DNA of 64,000 nucleotides from Planctomycetota bacterium. Its GTDB lineage: Bacteria; Planctomycetota; Phycisphaerae; Sedimentisphaerales; Anaerobacaceae. Positions 60,005-64,000 of this stretch are shown one piece after another. Within the stretch, counting starts at the first letter, position 1; every line of letters begins with the position of its first letter. A program made the position numbers and the translations under genes. Under the pieces are notes generated by a model that saw nothing but the letters and a program-made list of their open reading frames with translations, was not told the DNA's origin and made no database searches. Where the stretch lies: positions 149,449 through 213,448 of the forward strand of contig VRUL01000005.1 in the NCBI GenBank assembly GCA_019456145.1, written 5' to 3'.

Positions 60005-60856
60005 ATGATTACTTCTGAGATTATCACTAAGTTTATTATCCTGGCCGGAGTATTATTATTCGGCTATTGGCTGTTGAAGACCTCTCTGGGCAGAAAGGCG
60101 TTAACCGATTCGAGGCCTCGCCGAAATAATATGCCTATGTATTTGTGCCTTATCCCGCCATTCATTTTATTTGGGCCTCTTCCCCTTGCAATGCTAATTA
60201 CAGAAGCACTGGCGGCGGATTTGCAGGATTGGCAAAGAGCGGTCCTTGGCAATCTGATCTACTGCATTGGTGCAATAGTGGTGATAACAGTAATACTTTT
60301 TATGGTAAGGGCCAGTTTCGCCCGGCGATTGAAGGGGTTTGGCTTGAATATAAGGTCAATCCACAAGGATTTTTTCGCCGCTTTTGTGAATCTTCTCGCT
60401 GTTTGGCCGCTTATTATGGCGGCTATTACCTTAACGATGTTGATTGGCAAATATGTTTTCGGTCCGGAATACCAGATATCACAACATGAGCAACTGGAAC
60501 TGATAACGGCCTATCCGCGCTGGCAGCTTCGAATATTGGTTTTTATCGTTGCCGTAGTAATGGCACCCGTGCTTGAAGAGATGATATTTCGAGGCCTTTT
60601 CCAAACAGTGATACGTTCATTTTTCGAAAGTCGAGATTCGAAACTCAAAATTCAAAGCCGGGTCTGGCTGTCTATCTTCATAAGCGCTGGATTATTCTCA
60701 ATGGTTCATGGAAACGTACAACATTGGCCGGCACTATTTCTGTTAGGTGTATGCCTGGGCTATGCATATGAGAAGAGCGGCTCTTTGTTTCGGCCCATCT
60801 TTATCCACACTTTTTTTAACGCAATCACCATCATATTAGTAATGCTTGAGGTCTAA
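60005..60856 (+). CDS. CPBP-family intramembrane metalloprotease
   Basis: 283 residues with about seven to eight hydrophobic helices. The CPBP (Rce1/ABI) motifs are present: 'APVLEEMIFRGLFQ' with EExxxR near 193, 'GLFSMVHGNVQHWPALF' with the FxxxH, and the final 'IFIHTFFNAITII' with HxxxN/B. It is predicted to cleave within the membrane or to modify prenylated or bacteriocin-related substrates; bacterial substrates are mostly unknown. It is divergent from murA with 116 bp between. Confidence 0.9.
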   Translation: MITSEIITKFIILAGVLLFGYWLLKTSLGRKALTDSRPRRNNMPMYLCLIPPFILFGPLPLAMLITEALAADLQDWQRAVLGNLIYCIGAIVVITVILFMVRASFARRLKGFGLNIRSIHKDFFAAFVNLLAVWPLIMAAITLTMLIGKYVFGPEYQISQHEQLELITAYPRWQLRILVFIVAVVMAPVLEEMIFRGLFQTVIRSFFESRDSKLKIQSRVWLSIFISAGLFSMVHGNVQHWPALFLLGVCLGYAYEKSGSLFRPIFIHTFFNAITIILVMLEV

Positions 60857-60916
60857 GGCCGAAGTGGCGAGAATATCGAGCACCGAATTTCGAATATGCT
60901 ATTTGGACAATTTTTA

Positions 60917-60944
60917 TTGATTTTCAGCCGCAAGTGCGCATAAT
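60917..60944 (+). promoter_or_regulatory. Candidate promoter of the DUF481 gene
   Basis: TTGATT, 16-bp spacer, CATAAT, about 130 bp before the start at 61078. Moderate match only. Confidence 0.4.
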
Positions 60945-61077
60945 TATAAAGATAATATGCCGCTTGGTGTATCTAACAGAGCGGGAGGTGAGCGAAAAAT
61001 GTGGTTTGTTGTATCTGAGTATATCATAGTAAATATTCTCGGTGGTTCCTGATAATTTGTACCGAAAGGAAAGTATC

Positions 61078-62097
61078 ATGCGCGGTAACATGTTAGTATT
61101 GTTAGTGTTTCTTGGTGTGTTTGCTCAATCAATGCATGCGGATGAACTCATATTTAAAAACGGAGACCGTCTTACCGGCAAAATCAACCATCTTGTTAAA
61201 GGTAAGTTGGTTTTCAACTCAGACGTTGCCGGCAAAGTGACTATAGATATGTCCAAAATTCAGACATTCAGTACTGATAACCCAATTGAAGTTCATCTTA
61301 AAGATGGTAGTGTTCTTGTTCAAAAAGTAGCCAGCTCAGAAGCCGGCAGGTTTGCCATCGAAGGTACTGAGGCTGTAAAGGCTCAGGACTTTGACCTTGC
61401 TGCTATCTCTTCGATAAATCCGCCGAAGCCAAAGTGGAAAGGGAATGTTTCAGCGGCTTTAACTTCTACACATGGTAATACAAAAACCGAGGCCATTAGT
61501 GCCAGTGCTAATCTTAGCAAGAGGACCGCAAAAGACCGCACACAGCTCAGCGCAGATTTTGCCAGAGGTGAGCAAGAGAATCCGGACACAGGGGAGCAGA
61601 AGACTACAGAGAACTGGTGGCGTACAAAGGCAAAATATGATTACTTTTTAACGAAGAAGTTTTATGGGTATCTTGACGGCCGCTATGAAACTGACAAAAT
61701 AGCTCAACTTGACCGCAGAGTCATAGTCGGCGGCGGTGGGGGGTATCAGTGGATTGAATCGGAGAATATGAAGTTTTCCACCGAAAGTGGTTTGGCCTCT
61801 CTCTACGAGAAGTACGAGAATCAGACAGACAGCAGTACCGAGTTATCTGCTCAGCTTGGTTATAATTTGAATATGAACCTGGCCAAGGGCCTCAAGCTCG
61901 TTCATGACCTTACATACTATCCGAGCACAGATAAATTCTCTGATTATTATCTCACATCGACAGGTGAAATTCGTGCTCACTTTACTGAGAATATGTTTCT
62001 GAATTTCAAGGTCATTCTGAATTATGACACAACCCCGGCTATAAGTGCCGGTACGACTGATACCAAGTATATGCTCGGTTTAGGTTACAGTTTTTAG
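61078..62097 (+). CDS. DUF481 outer-membrane-type beta-barrel protein
   Basis: 339 residues from ATG 61078 (AAAGGA 7 nt upstream; the longer frame from 61042 is rejected). Signal peptide about 1-20. Residues 21-105 form a small beta-domain with 'DELIFKNGDRLTGKINHLVKGKLVFNSD'-type start, common before DUF481. From about 120 on, alternating amphipathic strands ('KWKGNVSAALTSTHGNTKTEAISASANLSKRT') end in an aromatic 'YMLGLGYSF', the C-terminal Phe of outer-membrane barrels. Probably a porin-like or structural protein of the outer membrane. Confidence 0.87.
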   Translation: MRGNMLVLLVFLGVFAQSMHADELIFKNGDRLTGKINHLVKGKLVFNSDVAGKVTIDMSKIQTFSTDNPIEVHLKDGSVLVQKVASSEAGRFAIEGTEAVKAQDFDLAAISSINPPKPKWKGNVSAALTSTHGNTKTEAISASANLSKRTAKDRTQLSADFARGEQENPDTGEQKTTENWWRTKAKYDYFLTKKFYGYLDGRYETDKIAQLDRRVIVGGGGGYQWIESENMKFSTESGLASLYEKYENQTDSSTELSAQLGYNLNMNLAKGLKLVHDLTYYPSTDKFSDYYLTSTGEIRAHFTENMFLNFKVILNYDTTPAISAGTTDTKYMLGLGYSF

Positions 62098-62178
62098 TCG
62101 TCTTTGCGCTAATACCATTTGATACTGCTGGTGTAATAGAGCTAAGAATCCAAATGTAATTTTGGAAAGGGCAGTCCA

Positions 62179-63063
62179 ATGAAAAAGTCACTTAAAATCA
62201 TGTATACTGTTTTGTCGGTAATTGTGATTCTTCTCATTGTCGCAGTGACAGCAGTTAATTTATTTGCTGATAGCGCCGTGAAAGTTGCTATCGAAACAGC
62301 GGGAACAAAGGCCCTAAATGTAGGTGTGATGGTGGACGAAGTGGATCTGTCGATTCTGGGCGGCAAACTTAGCTTTCGAAATCTTGTAATAAACAATCCG
62401 CCTGGTTACAAACACCGACGACTTCTTGAACTAAGTGAAGCAAAAATCGCGATAGAGACGGGGTCTTTGTTAAAAGATACTATTAATATAAAGGAAATCA
62501 GGTTGGATGGTGTAAACGTAGTCTTGGAACAGAGAGGCATCTCCGGCAACAACCTGCAGGATATAATGAAAGCGCTTCCCGCCAGGAAAGACAAACCTTC
62601 TGAGCCGGGTGGCAAAAAGCTGCATATAGATACCCTCGAAATTACTAATGTCAGGGCCAGTGTGAAGTTATTGCCTGTACCTGGTAAAGCCGATACACTC
62701 ACGTTGAAACTGGCCCCTATCAAAATGACTGATTTGGGTGGTGAAAATGACATCGATACGGCTGCCTTGGCCCGCAAGGTCTTGTTAGCCATAGCAGGAG
62801 GGATTGCCGAGCAGGGAGTCGGTCTTCTGCCAAAAGAAATGCTCAGTTCTCTGGCATCACAGCTCGATAAACTTGGAGCTTTGCCGGCGGCTTTCTTAGA
62901 CAAAGGCGGTAAGCTCCTGGAAGTTGGAAAGGACGTTGGTAAGACAACGGTGGAAACCGGCAAAGACATCGGTGGAGATATCATAAAAGGTGCCGGCGAT
63001 GCCGGTAAAGGGATTACCAACGGCTTAAAGGGCCTGCTTAAGCCCAAGAAAGAGGACCAATGA
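62179..63063 (+). CDS. AsmA-like membrane-anchored protein
   Basis: 294 residues. An N-terminal transmembrane helix (about 7-30) is followed by an AsmA/DUF748-like segment: 'KVAIETAGTKALNVGVMVDEVDLSILGGKLSFRNLVINNPPGYKHRRLLEL', then 'INIKEIRLDGVNVVLEQRG'. The last 110 residues are helical and Gly/Lys-rich ('GKDVGKTTVETGKDIGGDIIKGAGDAGKG'). It is much shorter than full AsmA (about 600). Likely periplasmic, in envelope lipid or outer-membrane maintenance. GGAAAGGG precedes the start. Confidence 0.8.
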   Translation: MKKSLKIMYTVLSVIVILLIVAVTAVNLFADSAVKVAIETAGTKALNVGVMVDEVDLSILGGKLSFRNLVINNPPGYKHRRLLELSEAKIAIETGSLLKDTINIKEIRLDGVNVVLEQRGISGNNLQDIMKALPARKDKPSEPGGKKLHIDTLEITNVRASVKLLPVPGKADTLTLKLAPIKMTDLGGENDIDTAALARKVLLAIAGGIAEQGVGLLPKEMLSSLASQLDKLGALPAAFLDKGGKLLEVGKDVGKTTVETGKDIGGDIIKGAGDAGKGITNGLKGLLKPKKEDQ

Positions 63064-63265
63064 ACAGATAAAGATGTCCCCTCTGGCCTGCTTTTCCCAG
63101 TCAGCTGGCCTGAAATCGGTTCTTTCACCCAAGCGGCAAAAAATATCTGACTTTTTTCAATTATTTTGTTGATACCCTGAAAAAGATACTGTAATTTGGA
63201 TTTACGGCAACTTGAGGAATTGACAACGCGGAAAAATAGTATTCATTTTAAAGGAGGTAAGCGAT

Positions 63266-64000
63266 ATGTCTACGAAAACTCTTCTCATATCCTCAGTTCT
63301 GTTCTGTTTCTTGCTTTCTGTGGCAGCGGGACAATGTTTTGCAGATGCATCGGCCCAAACGGTTAGGTCAGCAGCCCCCAATCCCACCGGCTTGGTAGCG
63401 CACTATGAGTTTGAGGGTGATGCCGTCGATGCTTCCGGCTTCCAACCGCCAGCCGATGGCACCCTCGTAGGCAATCCAACCTTTGAGGCCGGTGTATTTG
63501 GTCGGGGGATTAATTTAGACGGCGAGTCCGACTATGTGAACTGCGGAAATAAATCTTCCTTCAGCCTGACTAACCAACTCACAATTGCAGCCTGGATAAA
63601 GGTCAACGAGTTTGACAAAAAGTACCAGACCATTATCAGCAAAGGAGACGACTCCTGGAGGCTGGCCAGAGCAGGTGCCTCAAGCAATATCGAATTTGCC
63701 TGCAACGGTACCGCTTCTACTAAATGGTCTGGCTGGGGCGAAGTCCCCTGGGCCGTCTCCGCAACTACTGATATCAATGACGTCAAATGGCATCACATTG
63801 CCGGGGTATTTGATGGGTTGGGGCTGTACTTGTATATAGATGGGCTACTGGAAGCTGCAAAGGGGGCTGCGAAGTCCATAGATATCAGCAACCACAACGT
63901 GTGTATTGGCGCAAACGCGCAGTTGCCGGGACGCGAGTGGAATGGTTCTATCGACGATGTGCGTATCTATAACTATGCTCTATCACAGGCTGAGATAGTG
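63266..64000 (+). CDS. Start of a secreted LamG/concanavalin-like protein, cut by the window end
   Basis: The frame from ATG 63266 stays open to the last base, giving 245 residues of an incomplete protein. A very strong AAAGGAGG site lies 8 nt upstream. A signal peptide covers about 1-27, ending near 'GQCFADA'. Residues about 43-240 form one LamG domain: 'LVAHYEFEGDAVDASG', 'GRGINLDGESDYVNCG', 'LTIAAWIKVNEF', 'KWHHIAGVFDGLGLYLYIDG' and 'GSIDDVRIYNYALSQAEI'. In planctomycetes such domains usually sit in front of large surface or hydrolase modules lying further downstream. The rest is outside this window. Confidence 0.87.
   Translation, partial: MSTKTLLISSVLFCFLLSVAAGQCFADASAQTVRSAAPNPTGLVAHYEFEGDAVDASGFQPPADGTLVGNPTFEAGVFGRGINLDGESDYVNCGNKSSFSLTNQLTIAAWIKVNEFDKKYQTIISKGDDSWRLARAGASSNIEFACNGTASTKWSGWGEVPWAVSATTDINDVKWHHIAGVFDGLGLYLYIDGLLEAAKGAAKSIDISNHNVCIGANAQLPGREWNGSIDDVRIYNYALSQAEIV

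Noticed and set aside
1..64000. tRNA, rRNA, tmRNA or known riboswitch
   Set aside because: I looked for cloverleaf-type GGTTC..A arms, rRNA signatures and typical aptamer cores in the intergenic stretches and found none I could support by eye.

Overview
The window looks like a chromosomal piece of a Planctomycetota bacterium, most likely class Phycisphaerae (Sedimentisphaerales-like). This is an inference from gene content, not from a marker-gene search. The support is: many secreted polysaccharide-active proteins (heparinase II/III-like lyase, DUF5060/apiosidase-like hydrolase, beta-helix and LamG proteins) without SusC/SusD; sugar-catabolic operons rich in Gfo/Idh/MocA, SSS symporter and UroD-like (MtaA/CmuA) proteins; murA and dapB; and dispersed repeats that read as 'NEPNF..KSQMNV' in translation, which I associate from memory with genomes of this group.

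Layout. 1-2513: end of a probable pilus/secretion-type cluster. 2553-7022 (minus): a PhoD-like phosphatase and a four-subunit 2-oxoacid:ferredoxin oxidoreductase operon. 7204-11018: amino-sugar module (nagA, a long GHMP/galactokinase-like kinase, convergent nagB). 11442-12864: NfeD and SPFH pair. 12984-19268: secreted polysaccharide-degradation genes with two multidomain fusions and a chimeric gene whose 5' end duplicates that of its neighbour. 19335-20312: Tat-exported phosphoesterase. 20381-29019 (minus): a tightly packed, often overlapping housekeeping run (scpB, NIF3, pabC, DUF4190, pabB, DUF6504, deoC, unknown, prfA, rpmE).

29400-42600 is an accessory region that is visibly more AT-rich. 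It holds a DNA-modification cassette (C5 cytosine methyltransferase, Vsr endonuclease, ParB-like protein and a protein I read as prephenate-dehydratase-like without the catalytic Arg). Next come two inverted copies of a promoter-bearing dispersed repeat around a sugar isomerase-like gene and two small lipoproteins, with families of hairpin repeats between them. It ends with a complete His-Xaa-Ser (HXS) peptide-maturation locus: an unknown membrane protein, hxsD, hxsB, hxsC and an 89-residue HxsA precursor with six H-x-S triplets behind a consensus promoter.

43590-53617 (minus) is a catabolic operon (two UroD-like proteins, Nramp-like transporter, HIBADH-type dehydrogenase, SSS symporter, Gfo/Idh oxidoreductase) plus a secreted multidomain hydrolase. 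53800-64000 mixes core genes (dapB, murA, CPBP protease) with exported proteins (ADP-ribosylglycohydrolase, beta-helix, DUF481, AsmA-like) and ends inside a LamG protein. No rRNA, tRNA or CRISPR array was seen.

The strongest candidates for new biology are the Dcm-Vsr-ParB-PDT cassette, the HXS locus with its membrane partner, the paired hairpin elements whose stems change while pairing is kept, and the palindromic repeat sitting in frame inside pabB.
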